Source of the DNA: Streptomyces sp. LBL
Lineage (GTDB): Bacteria > Actinomycetota > Actinomycetes > Streptomycetales > Streptomycetaceae
Length of the DNA: 64,000 nucleotides
Direction of reading: 5' to 3'
Assembly (NCBI RefSeq): GCF_029893585.1
Contig: NZ_JARXYX010000004.1
Span: forward strand, 186,001 to 250,000
Positions 1 to 8,519 of this stretch are shown one piece after another. A program made the translations under genes and the position numbers. The notes beneath the pieces were generated by a model. It ran no database searches. It worked only from the letters and a program-made list of their open reading frames with translations, and was not told where the DNA came from. The stretch's first letter is position 1, and each line of letters begins with the position of its first letter.

Positions 1-736
1 CCAGGTACATGGAGTAGTTGCCCTCGTAGCCGTGCAGACGGCCGCGGTCGACCTCGCAGATCCACCCGGCGACGTTGTCGAGGAAGTACCGGTCGTGGGT
101 GACGGCCACCACGGTTCCCGCGTACTTGGCCAGGTGCTGCTCCAGCCAGTTCACCGACTCGGCGTCAAGGTGGTTGGTGGGCTCGTCGAGGAGCAGCAGA
201 TCGGGCGCCTCCAGCAGCAGCTTGCACAGCGCGACGCGGCGCTTCTCACCGCCGGAGAGGGTGGTGACGGGCCAGTCGCCGGGCGGGCAGCCGAGGGCGT
301 CCATGGCCTGTTCGAGCTGGGCGTCGAGATCCCACGCGTTGCTGTGGTCGAGATCCTCCTGGAGCTTGCCCATCTCGTCGAGCAGAGCGTCGGAGTAGTC
401 GGTCGCCATCAGCTCGGCGATCTCGTTGAACCGGTCGAGCTTGCCCTTGATCTCGGCGACACCCTCCTGGACGTTCTCGAGGACGTTCTTCTCCTCGTTC
501 AGCGTCGGCTCCTGCAGCAGGATGCCGACGCTGTAGCCGGGAGCGATGAACGCGTCACCGTTCGACGGCTGCTCGATCCCCGCCATGATCTTCAGAATGG
601 TCGACTTACCGGCACCGTTCGGACCGACCACACCGATCTTCGCGCCGGGCAGGAAATTCAGGGTGACGTCGTCAAGGATCACCTTGTCGCCGTGCGCCTT
701 GCGCGCCTTGCGCATGGTGTAGATGTACTCAGCCAA
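1..736 (-). CDS. ettA: ABC-F protein EttA, energy-dependent translational throttle (3' part outside window)
   Basis: Soluble ABC-F ATPase that binds the ribosomal E site and gates the first elongation steps according to ATP/ADP level. The first 245 codons are present. The protein begins MAEYIYTMRKARK from a TTG codon, the start favoured by the position of the conserved N terminus, with GGACGG about 6 bases upstream. Visible motifs are Walker A GPNGAGKST (residues 38-46), the signature LSGGEKRRVALCKLL and Walker B LLLLDEPTNHLD, then the switch histidine region VTHDRYFLDN. The second ATPase domain lies beyond base 1. There is no membrane segment, as expected for ABC-F. The family assignment is firm; the exact throttle role is taken from the EttA family. 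Confidence 0.9.
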   Translation of the reverse strand, partial: MAEYIYTMRKARKAHGDKVILDDVTLNFLPGAKIGVVGPNGAGKSTILKIMAGIEQPSNGDAFIAPGYSVGILLQEPTLNEEKNVLENVQEGVAEIKGKLDRFNEIAELMATDYSDALLDEMGKLQEDLDHSNAWDLDAQLEQAMDALGCPPGDWPVTTLSGGEKRRVALCKLLLEAPDLLLLDEPTNHLDAESVNWLEQHLAKYAGTVVAVTHDRYFLDNVAGWICEVDRGRLHGYEGNYSMYL

Positions 737-1001
737 GAGAAACCGTCCGGCAGCTTGAAATCTGGCAGTTAGCAGATACACCCCATCTTGCCGCACCGCC
801 ACCCCTGGGTCCTAACCCGTATGGGCGGGGGGCTGTGAGCTGGGGGTTCACTGGGGGTGACTGGGGCTTCGTCACTGGGTCTCCAACGCTTCGGTAAGCG
901 CTTCGCTGAACCACCGGTGGCTGACGAAGGGCCCCACGCCCCGAGCAACCCGGTTCGGGCTCCGAGACGCAGTCTCCTGGTTCTTGCCGGTCAGCCCTGG
1001 G
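737..1001. other. intergenic stretch upstream of ettA
   Basis: 265 bases between the ettA start and the stop of the thioester-protein gene, both on the minus strand. It should hold the ettA promoter and the terminator of the gene upstream. I see no convincing RNA gene and no clean -35/-10 pair. Confidence 0.4.
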
Positions 1002-2402
1002 TCAGCCCTGGGTATCCCGCCTGCGTACGACGATCAGTGCCGCGCCGCCGAACACGACCAGGGCGATGGCCACGCCCACGATCATCGGGGTCGCGGCGGA
1101 GGCGCCGGTCTCGGCGAGGTTGACGTCCGCCGTGGTGGTTCCCACCGTCACGGGGCTCGGCTCGCTGAGGGTCTGGATCGTGACGCCGGTCGCGCTGCCC
1201 TGGGTCCGGCAGTCGAGGACGCCGGTGAAGCGCTTGTCGAAGCCGGCCGCCTCGATCGTGAAGTCGTACGCCTGGTCCTCCTGGAGCGGGACCGTCACCG
1301 TGCGGGACTCGCCCGCCGTGATGGTGTGCTCGGCACCCAGCAGGTCGAAGGTGAACGCCTCGTCGCCCTCGTTGGCCGCGGTGATGTCCAGGCCGCCCTT
1401 GGCGCAGTTCCTGGCCGCGGAGAGGGCGGGTATCGCACCGGTCGCAGCCCAGCTCGCGCCGGCCTTCGCCGAGACCGTGGACTCGCTGGAGCCGGCCAGG
1501 ATCTGTGTCTGGCTGCGGCTCTCGGAGGTGAAGGCACGGCCGACCGGCACGGTCGTGGACGCCTGGACGGTCAGGTCCGCCGAGCCGGCGGGGGCGTCCT
1601 CAGGCACCTCGAAGAACAGCTGGCTGCCGTCGAGCGCGGAGGTGGCGTCCTTTCCGTCCTTGCCGATGATCCGCACCCCGCTGGTGGCGGCGTCCGCCGG
1701 CGGGGCCACCGTCACCGCGGACGCGTTGGTGTGCACGGTCACCGGGCCCAGCAGCGCACCGGGCCGGCCGGAGACCGCGGGCGGGTCGAGTGTCAGCGAC
1801 GCCGCGGGTTCCGTCATGTTCCGGGCGCTCTTCTCCAGGTAGTCCGCGAGCTTCTCCGCCTGCGGGTCGAGGGCGTCGACGTCCGCGCCGTCCGAGTAGC
1901 GCCAGATGGCCACCTGGGTGCCGGCCGCCGCGTCCTGCTCGGTGAGCCCGCTGCCCACACGCGCCGTGGCGGCGAGCGCGGCGAGGTCGTTGACCTGCGG
2001 GTAGGAGTTCTGCAGGATCCACCGGATCCTGCCCGCGTCCTTGTTGGCGCCGAGCGAGGTGCCGCTCCACGGGGTCTCGTGGTACTTGGCGTCCCGCTGG
2101 GTGGGGTTGTGCAGGTCGACGCAGTACGTCTGCAGCATGCCGCCGCCCTCGACGGACATCTCGAACAGGCCCGCCGACACCGTCAGGTCCCCGGTCTCGC
2201 CGTGGATGACGGCGTCGCCGTACGTCTTCAGACCGCCTATGGAGGCGGTCGCCCCGCCTTGGTTCTGCGCGGTCTCGTCCGCCGATGCCGTACCGGCGCC
2301 GGCGAGCACACCGGCGGCGACGAGACCGGACACCAACGTCGCGGCGACGAGGCGGACCGCCCCTCGCCTGCGCGGCGACGGCGCGAAGAACGAAGAAAAC
2401 AC
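1002..2402 (-). CDS. secreted thioester-domain (TQXA) surface protein with LAETG sortase signal
   Basis: Cell-wall-anchored protein, 466 aa. It has an N-terminal signal peptide (RRR near residue 11, hydrophobic core 17-37, cleavage near ASA-DE at 40-42). A thioester domain follows: Cys94 in TYCVDL and Gln163 in TQVAIW are the pair that forms the internal Cys-Gln thioester in TQXA-class adhesins, which attach covalently to surface amines. A beta-rich stalk comes next, then the sortase motif LAETG (429-433), a membrane segment and the tail VVRRRDTQG. LAxTG is the motif preferred by Streptomyces class E sortases. The ligand is unknown. Neighbours give no functional hint. Confidence 0.85.
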   Translation of the reverse strand: MFSSFFAPSPRRRGAVRLVAATLVSGLVAAGVLAGAGTASADETAQNQGGATASIGGLKTYGDAVIHGETGDLTVSAGLFEMSVEGGGMLQTYCVDLHNPTQRDAKYHETPWSGTSLGANKDAGRIRWILQNSYPQVNDLAALAATARVGSGLTEQDAAAGTQVAIWRYSDGADVDALDPQAEKLADYLEKSARNMTEPAASLTLDPPAVSGRPGALLGPVTVHTNASAVTVAPPADAATSGVRIIGKDGKDATSALDGSQLFFEVPEDAPAGSADLTVQASTTVPVGRAFTSESRSQTQILAGSSESTVSAKAGASWAATGAIPALSAARNCAKGGLDITAANEGDEAFTFDLLGAEHTITAGESRTVTVPLQEDQAYDFTIEAAGFDKRFTGVLDCRTQGSATGVTIQTLSEPSPVTVGTTTADVNLAETGASAATPMIVGVAIALVVFGGAALIVVRRRDTQG

Positions 2403-2721
2403 AGAATTCCCCTTCGAGCAGGACCCGTTGACGTGGGGGTTACGGTCCCACCAGCAGAATCAGAAGCTCCGAGAGCTACGTTCGGCATCCTAGGGACCGG
2501 GCGCACCAGGCTTCCCAGTGAGGCAGTCGGACCAGTGATCCGACTCGGAATCGTTATCGCCGAGACCACCCACACGAAGGGCTTATCGACAAATCCACCG
2601 GCGTCGCACGGAACGCATTCACCGATAAGCCACAGGTCGGTCAGGTCGGTCAGGTCGCTTCAACTCGCGTCAGGTCGCATCAGATCCCGTCAGGTCGGGT
2701 GAGACCCGGTGGTGGGTGACG
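2403..2721. other. intergenic region with short GTCAGGTCG repeats
   Basis: Upstream region of the thioester-protein gene. It holds an inverted pair GCTTATCG (2581-2588) and CGATAAGC (2623-2630). From about 2633 to 2702 runs a degenerate tandem array of GTCAGGTCG-like units. The array may be a transcription barrier or simple repeat expansion; no gene is seen. Confidence 0.45.
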
Positions 2722-3219
2722 TCATGTCACCGCCGCGGGCTCCCGGTGCTGTGGGGCGGCCGGCTCGGCGGGAGGAGTCTCCCAACTCGGCTCCGACTTG
2801 GGAGTCTCCCAACTCGGCTCCGCTTGTGACGATGCGCCGGCACCGGCCGTCACCGCCTCCCCCGGTTTCGTGCGCCGGAAGGCGGAGGTGCCGCGCGCCA
2901 TGTCGTGACCGATCGCCACCGCGTCGATGTCCGCCGAGGTCCAGCTCTGCCCTTCCCGCAGCTCCGTACGCACCTTCAACCTGCCCTGCACCATGACCGG
3001 GTCACCCACGTTCAGCGAACCCGCCGTGTTGGTGGCGAGCTGCCGATTGGCCCACACCGTGAAGAAGTTGGTGTGGCCGTCCGTCCAGGTGCTCTTCTCG
3101 CGGTCCCAGTAGCGCGCGGTCACCGCCAGCCGGAACCGCGCCGACGCCCCCGACGCCAGCTCCCGGTACACCGGCTGCGTCGCCACGTTGCCCACCGCGC
3201 AGACCATCGTCTCGTTCAT
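2722..3219 (-). CDS. ssbB: single-stranded DNA-binding protein, SsbB type
   Basis: OB-fold protein that coats single-stranded DNA, 165 aa. The ATG at 3219 is chosen because it begins MNETMVCAVGNVATQP, the canonical SSB N terminus, and has GGGAGGGG just upstream. The OB domain covers about residues 1-110 (TARYWDREKSTW and TNFFTVWANRQLA are typical). The C-terminal tail is short, Pro/Glu/Ser-rich with an internal duplication (SQAEPSWETP / SEPSWETPP), and ends PAAVT. The acidic DDDxPF tip that recruits partners in SsbA is absent. Streptomyces carry SsbA plus a second SSB, SsbB, linked to chromosome segregation in sporulation; the tail and length fit SsbB. It lies downstream of two GTPase genes on the same strand after a 271-base gap. 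Confidence 0.88.
   Translation of the reverse strand: MNETMVCAVGNVATQPVYRELASGASARFRLAVTARYWDREKSTWTDGHTNFFTVWANRQLATNTAGSLNVGDPVMVQGRLKVRTELREGQSWTSADIDAVAIGHDMARGTSAFRRTKPGEAVTAGAGASSQAEPSWETPKSEPSWETPPAEPAAPQHREPAAVT
2774..2822. repeat. direct repeat in the 3' end of ssbB
   Basis: A unit close to GGAGTCTCCCAACTCGGCTC occurs twice, 27 bases apart, and encodes the duplicated EPSWETP motif of the SsbB tail. The 27-base period keeps the reading frame, so this looks like a small in-frame tandem duplication. Confidence 0.6.
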
Positions 3220-3490
3220 CACGAACCCCTCCCTCACCCGGCCGCTGACGCCGGGCAGACACGCGTACGGGCTCGTCCCGTACGGCTGCTTCCGTCTTCC
3301 GTCACGACCGCGTCCGCCGCGATCGCGCGAAATCCAGACTGCCTCCGCCGGGCCGAGCCCGCTGAGCCCTGTGGACCACCGCCCGCCTGTGGAAAACTCC
3401 CTCACCTGAACGAGGGACCGTGACGAGGTGACGAGGGCGGTCCTGGTCTGTCGGCGAGGTGAGCCGGTGACCGGGTGACGAGGGGAGTCC

Positions 3491-5656
3491 TCACCCCGGC
3501 CCCGCCCCCATCCCGGCCCCCACAATCCGCCCGTACTGCTCGCGGACCTCCCGGTACCGCAGCAACTCGGCCGCCACCGGATCCAGCACCCGGGCCCGAC
3601 CGCACCCGGCCGCCGCCTCCCGCAGTCGCCGCTCCGCCTCCGTCCCGTACCGCCGGGCAGGCCCCCGCGCGGCGATCCGGCAGCTCCATTCGACGAGCGG
3701 GCCGCCGATGATCCCGGCCAGCATCAGCAGCACCGGCACGCCGAGGTTCGGCGCCATGAAGCCGATGATCTGGCCCACCAGCCACAGTCCGCCGACGACC
3801 TGGAGGATCGTCATCGACGCCTGCGCCAGCACGGCCGCCGGCCACCAGCCGGGTCGCGGCGGCCGCACCGACGGCAACCCGGCCCGCGCCGCCAACGCGT
3901 CCAGCGCCTCGGGCAGTCCCTGCGATCCGCGTACGGCCGCCTCGCGCACCGCCAGTGCCCAGGGAGCGGGCAGCCCGGCCGAGGCGCGGTCGGCGAGCGT
4001 CCGTACCGCCTGCTCGACGCGCTGACGGGCCGTGGCCTCCTCGTCGACCTGCGCACGCAACAGCAGTCGTCCGGTGGGGAGCTCGCTCCGACCCTGGTGC
4101 CAGTGCCACAGCCGCAGCCAAGGGGTTCCGCACGCGCGGTTGGCGTTGCGCTGCCACGCGCGTTCGGCCGCCTCACCCGCCGCGGTGGCGCCCACCGCGT
4201 CCGCGAGCCGCGCGGCGAACTCGTCCCGCGCCTCCTCACTGAGCCCGGTCCGCCGCCCGGTGGCGTAGACGGACCGCAGACGCCACGCTGCCGCGTCCAC
4301 ATCGGCCGAGATCCGACGCGCCGCGGCCCCGCGCTCCGCCAGGAACTGACTGAGCGCCTCCCGCAGTTCACCGACCCCGTCCCCGGTGAGCGCCGACAAC
4401 GCGAGCACGGTGGTGCCCGGTTCGCCGTACTCCCCCAGTGCGATCCCGTCCTCGTCAAGCAGGCGCCGCAGGTCGTCGAGGACCTGTTCGGTGGCCTCCC
4501 CGGGCAGCCGGTCGATCTGGTTGAGCACGACGAACATGACCTCCGCGTGACCCGCCATGGGCCGCAGATAGCGCTCGTGCAGGATCGCGTCGGCGTACTT
4601 CTCGGGGTCGACGACCCAGATGACCGCGTCGACCAGCGCCAGGACGCGGTCCACCTGTTCGCGGTGCTGCACCGCGGCCGAGTCGTGGTCGGGCAGGTCG
4701 ACCAGGACGAGCCCGCGCAACTGCGCCTCCGCCTGCGCGCTCTGCACCGGGCGCCGCCGCAGTCGACCCGGGAGGCCGAGACGGTCGATGAGACTCGCCG
4801 CGCCGTCGCTCCAACTGCACACGATGGGTGCGGCGGTGGTGGGCCGTCGTACGCCCGTCTCCGAAATGGTCACCCCGGCGAGCGCGTTGAACAACTGCGA
4901 CTTGCCGCTGCCCGTCGCGCCCGCGATCGCGACCACGGTGTGCTGCCCGGACAGCCGCCGCCGTGCCACCGCCTCGTCGAGCACCCGGCCCGCCTCCGCG
5001 AGCGTCCGGCTGTCAAGGCGCGTACGGGACAGCCCCACCAGTTCCCGCAACGCGTCGAGCCGCGACCGAAGCGGCCCGTCGTAGGCGAGCGGGGTGACGG
5101 TCTGGGCACTGGACACTCTGGTCTCCATGACGACGGGCTGCGCCGCGGTCTCGTCGGTGACACGCCGCGCGATCAGACCGTCGTCCCAACCGGCTTCGGG
5201 GTCGGTACGGCCGGGAGCGTCCGTAGGCGGCGAGGTGTCCGTACGAGTCGAGGTGTCCGTATGACCGGAGGCGGAGCTGTTGCGCGCCACGCGCGCGTGG
5301 CAGCCGTTCGGGATTTCCTCGCGAGCTGTCGGCTCCTCCGGAGCTGCGGGAACTTCGGGAGCGGCCTTGTCGGCATGTCGCTTCCCGGCTGCCTCGCTGT
5401 CCGGATCCGCCTCCTCAGGGCGGCCGTACTTGGACCTGCCCTCTTCGTAGACGGCGTTTTCGGAACGCTCCTCCTCAGGACCCGTGTCACCCGAGCACCC
5501 TGCGTGATCCCTATGGCTTGTGTAGCCGGTGTGGCCGGTGTGGCCCATGTAGTCGGCATGGCCCGTCTGGCCCGTGTGATCTGTGTGGTTCATGTGGTTC
5601 ATGTGGTCCGTGTGATCTGCATGGTCCGTGTGGTCCTGGTCTGTGACGGCGGTCAC
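3491..5656 (-). CDS. membrane-associated Era/YfjP-like GTPase with histidine-rich N terminus
   Basis: Predicted GTPase of 721 aa. G1 motif GATGSGKSQ lies at 246-254, followed by the switch-I-like TGVRRPTTA, G3 LVDLPDHDS and G4 NQID. Near residue 600 a hydrophobic hairpin (AVLAQASMTILQVVGGLWLV and a second segment around MAPNLGVPVLLMLAGIIGG) suggests membrane anchoring. The first 51 residues carry 12 His at spacings of multiples of three (H9,12,15,18,21,24,27,33,39,42,48,51) within HTDH/HTGH repeats. This is unusual and may bind metal or be repeat expansion. Residues 55-180 are acidic and low complexity. Its start lies 3 bases past the stop of the upstream GTPase, so the two are translationally coupled and may form a heteromeric dynamin-like pair. 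Function unknown; a later start such as Met177 cannot be excluded. Confidence 0.82.
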   Translation of the reverse strand: MTAVTDQDHTDHADHTDHMNHMNHTDHTGQTGHADYMGHTGHTGYTSHRDHAGCSGDTGPEEERSENAVYEEGRSKYGRPEEADPDSEAAGKRHADKAAPEVPAAPEEPTAREEIPNGCHARVARNSSASGHTDTSTRTDTSPPTDAPGRTDPEAGWDDGLIARRVTDETAAQPVVMETRVSSAQTVTPLAYDGPLRSRLDALRELVGLSRTRLDSRTLAEAGRVLDEAVARRRLSGQHTVVAIAGATGSGKSQLFNALAGVTISETGVRRPTTAAPIVCSWSDGAASLIDRLGLPGRLRRRPVQSAQAEAQLRGLVLVDLPDHDSAAVQHREQVDRVLALVDAVIWVVDPEKYADAILHERYLRPMAGHAEVMFVVLNQIDRLPGEATEQVLDDLRRLLDEDGIALGEYGEPGTTVLALSALTGDGVGELREALSQFLAERGAAARRISADVDAAAWRLRSVYATGRRTGLSEEARDEFAARLADAVGATAAGEAAERAWQRNANRACGTPWLRLWHWHQGRSELPTGRLLLRAQVDEEATARQRVEQAVRTLADRASAGLPAPWALAVREAAVRGSQGLPEALDALAARAGLPSVRPPRPGWWPAAVLAQASMTILQVVGGLWLVGQIIGFMAPNLGVPVLLMLAGIIGGPLVEWSCRIAARGPARRYGTEAERRLREAAAGCGRARVLDPVAAELLRYREVREQYGRIVGAGMGAGPG
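5515..5640. repeat. 9-bp-type tandem repeat encoding the His tract
   Basis: Degenerate CATGTGGTC-like units on the plus strand encode the period-3 histidine N terminus of the GTPase on the minus strand. Homogeneous units such as GTGGTTCATGTGGTTCATGT around 5588 suggest recent slippage or recombination. Confidence 0.6.
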
Positions 5657-5659
5657 CGG

Positions 5660-7267
5660 TCACCTCTCCTTCTGCAGTACGGACAGCGCGGCGATGAGTT
5701 CGGCCTGCGGTTCGGGGTGGACGTCGAGGGCGTCGAACGGGGCGAGGCGGCGCTCGCGCTCGGTGTGCACGACCCGGTCCACGTGGTCGGCGAGCAGCCG
5801 CCCGCCCCGGTCGCGGAGCCGCAGCGCCCCGTGTGCGCCGATCCGCTCGGCGAGGCCCTCGCCGGCCGAGCGGGCCCTACGGCCGCCCAGCAGGGCGGTG
5901 GCGACGAGCGCGGCGATCACCTCGGGGTCCGGGGCGATGCTGCGGTCGAGGTCGCGGATCTCCTCCTCGGCGTACTCCTCCAGCTCCCGCCGCCAGCGGC
6001 GTACGGCCAGTCCGATGCGGTGTTCGGGGCTCTCCAGGGACGGGTCACGGCCGGTCAGCTCCGGGGCGCCGGCCGCCGGTTCGCGCCGCCAGGCGTCGTC
6101 GACGCGCTCGTCGGCGGCGGTGACGGCGCACAGCAGGAGGGCGCCGAGGCTCTCCACGAGCGCATCGAGGAGCTCACCGGCGGTGCAGTCGAGCGGGAAG
6201 GCCCGCCAGCGCTTCAGGGCGTCACCGGCGAGTACGGCCCCGGCCTGCAGCCGCCCCCGCACGCGCGCGTGCTCGCTGTCGTACGCCGATTCGACCGCGG
6301 AAGTGAGCCGCAGCGCGGCCGCGTACTGAGCGGCGGCGGCGCCGGCGAGCTCGGGCATCCGGGACTTGAGCGAGTCGAGGACGCCGTACGCCGTGCGGGC
6401 CAGGGAGTACTGACGAGCCGCCGGATCCTGCGCCTGATGGATCAGCCAGGTCCGCAGCGATGCCACGGCGCTGGCCGGCAACAGCCCGCCGCCCCAGGCG
6501 GACTCGGGCAGTTCGGGCACGGTGAAGCGGGGTACGTCGCCGAGGCCGGCCTTGGTGAGGAGGGCGGCGTACTGCCGCGAGACCTCGGCCACGACCTGGT
6601 GGGGTACCCGGTCGAGGACGGTGACGAGGGTGGCGTTGTACTCCTTGGCGGTGCGCAACAGGTGCCAGGGCACGGCGTCGGCGTAGCGGGCGGCCGTGGT
6701 GACCATCACCCAGATGTCGGCCGCGCAGATGAGTTCGGCGGCGAGGCAGCGGTTGTCGGCGACGAGGGAGTCGACGTCGGGCGCGTCGAGGAGGGCGAGG
6801 CCCGGCGGCAGGGTGTCGGCGGTCTCGATGCGCAGGACGCGCGCGGGATCCTCGCCGGGCAGCAGGAGTTCGTCCCCGGGTTCCTGGTGGGGCACCCACA
6901 CGCGGGTGAGGTCGGGCAGCACGCGCATTCCGCTGAACCAGTGATGGTCCTCCGGATGGCAGACCAGCACCGGCGTGCGGGTGGTCGGCCGCAGCACGCC
7001 CGCCTCGCTGACACGGCGCCCGATGAGCGAGTTGACGAGTGTCGACTTACCGGCCCCCGTGGAACCGCCGATGACGACCAGCAAAGGCGCTTCGGGCTGT
7101 CTCAGCCGGGGCACCAGATAGTCGTCCAGTTGGGCGAGTAGTTCGTCGCGGTTGGCACGCGCGCGTGCCGCCCCCGCCAGGGGCAGCGGGAAGCGAGCGG
7201 CGGCGACACGGTCGCGCAGGGCGGAGAGTGCGTCGAGAAGCTGAGGCCGTACGTCCAAGGTCACCAC
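5660..7267 (-). CDS. dynamin-like / YfjP-type GTPase
   Basis: P-loop GTPase of about 535 aa, coupled to the GTPase downstream. The start used is GTG at 7267 ([20 protein letters not shown]); an ATG at 7306 is in frame but adds residues that look non-coding, and neither has a strong ribosome site. G1 GGSTGAGKS is at about 67-75, followed by the switch region [11 protein letters not shown] and a degenerate G3 LLDAPDVDS, in which DxxG is replaced by DAPDVDS. The rest is helical with no clear membrane segment. The gene heads a leftward set ending in ssbB. A role in membrane or chromosome events at septation is only a guess from that neighbourhood. Confidence 0.8.
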   Translation of the reverse strand: MVTLDVRPQLLDALSALRDRVAAARFPLPLAGAARARANRDELLAQLDDYLVPRLRQPEAPLLVVIGGSTGAGKSTLVNSLIGRRVSEAGVLRPTTRTPVLVCHPEDHHWFSGMRVLPDLTRVWVPHQEPGDELLLPGEDPARVLRIETADTLPPGLALLDAPDVDSLVADNRCLAAELICAADIWVMVTTAARYADAVPWHLLRTAKEYNATLVTVLDRVPHQVVAEVSRQYAALLTKAGLGDVPRFTVPELPESAWGGGLLPASAVASLRTWLIHQAQDPAARQYSLARTAYGVLDSLKSRMPELAGAAAAQYAAALRLTSAVESAYDSEHARVRGRLQAGAVLAGDALKRWRAFPLDCTAGELLDALVESLGALLLCAVTAADERVDDAWRREPAAGAPELTGRDPSLESPEHRIGLAVRRWRRELEEYAEEEIRDLDRSIAPDPEVIAALVATALLGGRRARSAGEGLAERIGAHGALRLRDRGGRLLADHVDRVVHTERERRLAPFDALDVHPEPQAELIAALSVLQKER

Positions 7268-7589
7268 ATGCGAAGAATGCCCAATTTTAGGGGAATTCTG
7301 AAGCATATGCGCATGTCTGCGCGCCGATGGGACACAAGGGATGGAAGGGGCGACTGGGACATGGGCACAGTCCAGGCATAACGAGTGCACAACACCCGGG
7401 GCGTGAGACCCCAAAAGCGGTGCACGATTCGTACCTGCCTGCGATTATCGGGAGCGCTTCACTGAACCTCCACATCGAGTCACGGAGGCGAAGCAACAGG
7501 GACAAGGACGCGGGAGCCCTATTCTTGTCCCCGGCGACGTCACGGAACGACCCACACCCGGGCACCCACGACAGAGGCCACCACATCCG
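7268..7589. other. intergenic region upstream of the GTPase genes
   Basis: About 320 bases between the divergent GTPase operon and the tRNA-Arg gene. It presumably holds promoters for both. Open frames here are antisense or read-through frames and I see no gene. Confidence 0.4.
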
Positions 7590-7662
7590 GCCCCCGTAGC
7601 TCAGTGGATAGAGCAGGCGCCTTCTAAGCGCTTGGCCGCAGGTTCGAGTCCTGCCGGGGGCG
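7590..7662 (+). tRNA. tRNA-Arg (UCU anticodon)
   Basis: Complete 73-nt cloverleaf. The acceptor arm pairs GCCCCCG (7590-7596) with CGGGGGC (7655-7661). The D arm carries AGCTCAGTGGAT, the anticodon loop CTTCTAA places TCT at 7623-7625, and the T loop has GTTCGAGTC. CCA is not encoded. The 3' half is an integration target: 44 bases are repeated at 9280-9323. Confidence 0.95.
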
Positions 7663-7663
7663 C
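7620..7663. repeat. attachment-site copy 1 (attL/attB-like) inside tRNA-Arg
   Basis: A 44-base stretch from the anticodon arm to one base past the tRNA end is identical to 9280-9323. Reconstitution of a tRNA 3' end by an integrating element is the usual cause. A further 16-base match (TAGAGCAGGCGCCTTC) recurs at 7725-7740. Confidence 0.85.
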
Positions 7664-7666
7664 ATA

Positions 7667-7700
7667 CCCCTCTCACCTGCGGAAACGCGTGAGGGGCTTT
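7667..7700 (+). terminator. terminator after tRNA-Arg
   Basis: CCCCTCTCAC pairs with GTGAGGGG, with a small bulge, and is followed by CTTTTAC. It lies 5 bases past the tRNA and fits a rho-independent terminator. Confidence 0.65.
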
Positions 7701-7724
7701 TACGTTTCCGGATGCACATCGCTC

Positions 7725-7740
7725 TAGAGCAGGCGCCTTC
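7725..7740. repeat. partial tRNA-Arg fragment
   Basis: TAGAGCAGGCGCCTTC duplicates tRNA bases 7609-7624 inside the element. It may be debris of an earlier integration or imprecise excision. Confidence 0.55.
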
Positions 7741-7762
7741 ACCTGTCCGCAACCGCGGGTAA

Positions 7763-7797
7763 CGGTGTAGCACCGGGTAGCACACCTTCGCTATCGT
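7763..7797 (+). promoter_or_regulatory. putative operator/promoter of the antitoxin-toxin operon
   Basis: TAGCAC occurs twice exactly 10 bases apart (7768 and 7778), i.e. on the same helix face, within the near-palindrome GGTGTAGCACCGGGTAGCAC. A -10-like CTATCGT follows 8 bases before the antitoxin ATG, which would give a nearly leaderless mRNA. Phd/YefM antitoxins normally repress their own promoter. Assignment is by position only. Confidence 0.4.
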
Positions 7798-7804
7798 GGA
7801 CAGC

Positions 7805-8074
7805 ATGACAGCGCAGCCGGAGATCACTCAGCGCGATCTGCGCACCCGCTCCAAAGAGATCATGGACGCCGTCCAGGGAGGACAGGCGTTCACCGTCACC
7901 CGCGACGGGCATCGTGTCGGCGAGCTGATCCCGCTCCGCGGCCGTCGCCGCTTCGTTCCCCGCGCCGAGTTCGCGGCCATGTCGCGTACCGCCCCTGACA
8001 TCTCGCTGGACGCCTTCCGCGACGACCAGGACGCCGTCGTCGAGCAGGAGTTGGACGACCCGTATGCCCGTTGA
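7805..8074 (+). CDS. Phd/YefM-family antitoxin
   Basis: 89-aa antitoxin. The N-terminal DNA-binding and dimerisation part contains the classical Phd motif (TQRDLRTRSKEIMDAVQGG, then FTVTRDGHRVGELIP). The acidic C terminus (LDAFRDDQDAVVEQELDD) should wrap around the toxin. The ATG at 7805 is preferred over an in-frame GTG three codons upstream. The 3' end overlaps the toxin gene by 11 bases, the usual arrangement for a co-translated toxin-antitoxin pair. It neutralises the PIN toxin and probably autorepresses. It sits inside the tRNA-bounded element and may stabilise that DNA. Confidence 0.88.
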   Translation: MTAQPEITQRDLRTRSKEIMDAVQGGQAFTVTRDGHRVGELIPLRGRRRFVPRAEFAAMSRTAPDISLDAFRDDQDAVVEQELDDPYAR

Positions 8075-8519
8075 GCACGAGCAAGGCCTGCTCGACACCA
8101 ACATCATGATCCTGCGCAAGTGGATCGACACCGACGAGCTACCTGCCGAGATGGCCATCAGCGCCATCACCCTCGCGGAACTCTCCGCAGGGCCCCACCA
8201 GGTGCGCGGCGGCGAGCAGAGCGACTACGACGAACACGCCGAGCGGGCCCGCCGCATGGACGTCCTGCAGCGCGCCGAAAACGAATTCGACCCCATCCCC
8301 TTCGACGTGGAGGCGGCCCGCATCTACGGCAGAATCTGCGCCGCCGTCGTCTCCACAGGCCGCAAGCCCCGTCGCCGTGTGGCCGACCTGATGATCGCCG
8401 CCGTCGCGGCCGCCGAGGGACTCCCCCTGTTCACCACCACCCCCGACGACTTCAAGGGCCTCGATGACTTGATCACCATCGTGCCCGTCACCCGGCCCGA
8501 GATCCTGCACGACCGGTAG
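8064..8519 (+). CDS. vapC: VapC-type PIN-domain ribonuclease toxin
   Basis: 151-aa PIN domain protein. Acidic metal-binding residues are visible: Asp11 in LLDTNIMIL, a Glu in ITLAELSAG, and Asp in VADLMIAAVA; a second acidic position lies near TTTPDDFKGL. PIN toxins cleave tRNA or rRNA using Mg2+ until bound by their antitoxin. It overlaps the antitoxin reading frame. Pairing of a Phd-type antitoxin with a PIN toxin is common in actinobacteria. The catalytic set looks intact. Confidence 0.88.
   Translation: MPVEHEQGLLDTNIMILRKWIDTDELPAEMAISAITLAELSAGPHQVRGGEQSDYDEHAERARRMDVLQRAENEFDPIPFDVEAARIYGRICAAVVSTGRKPRRRVADLMIAAVAAAEGLPLFTTTPDDFKGLDDLITIVPVTRPEILHDR

Noticed and set aside
984..2702. 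Open frame of 572 codons opposite the thioester-protein gene
   Set aside because: Arg/Gly-rich translation without motifs; antisense shadow typical of GC-rich coding DNA.
4097..7141. Plus-strand open frame of over 1000 codons opposite the GTPases
   Set aside because: Spans two minus-strand genes with clear GTPase motifs; its own translation has none.
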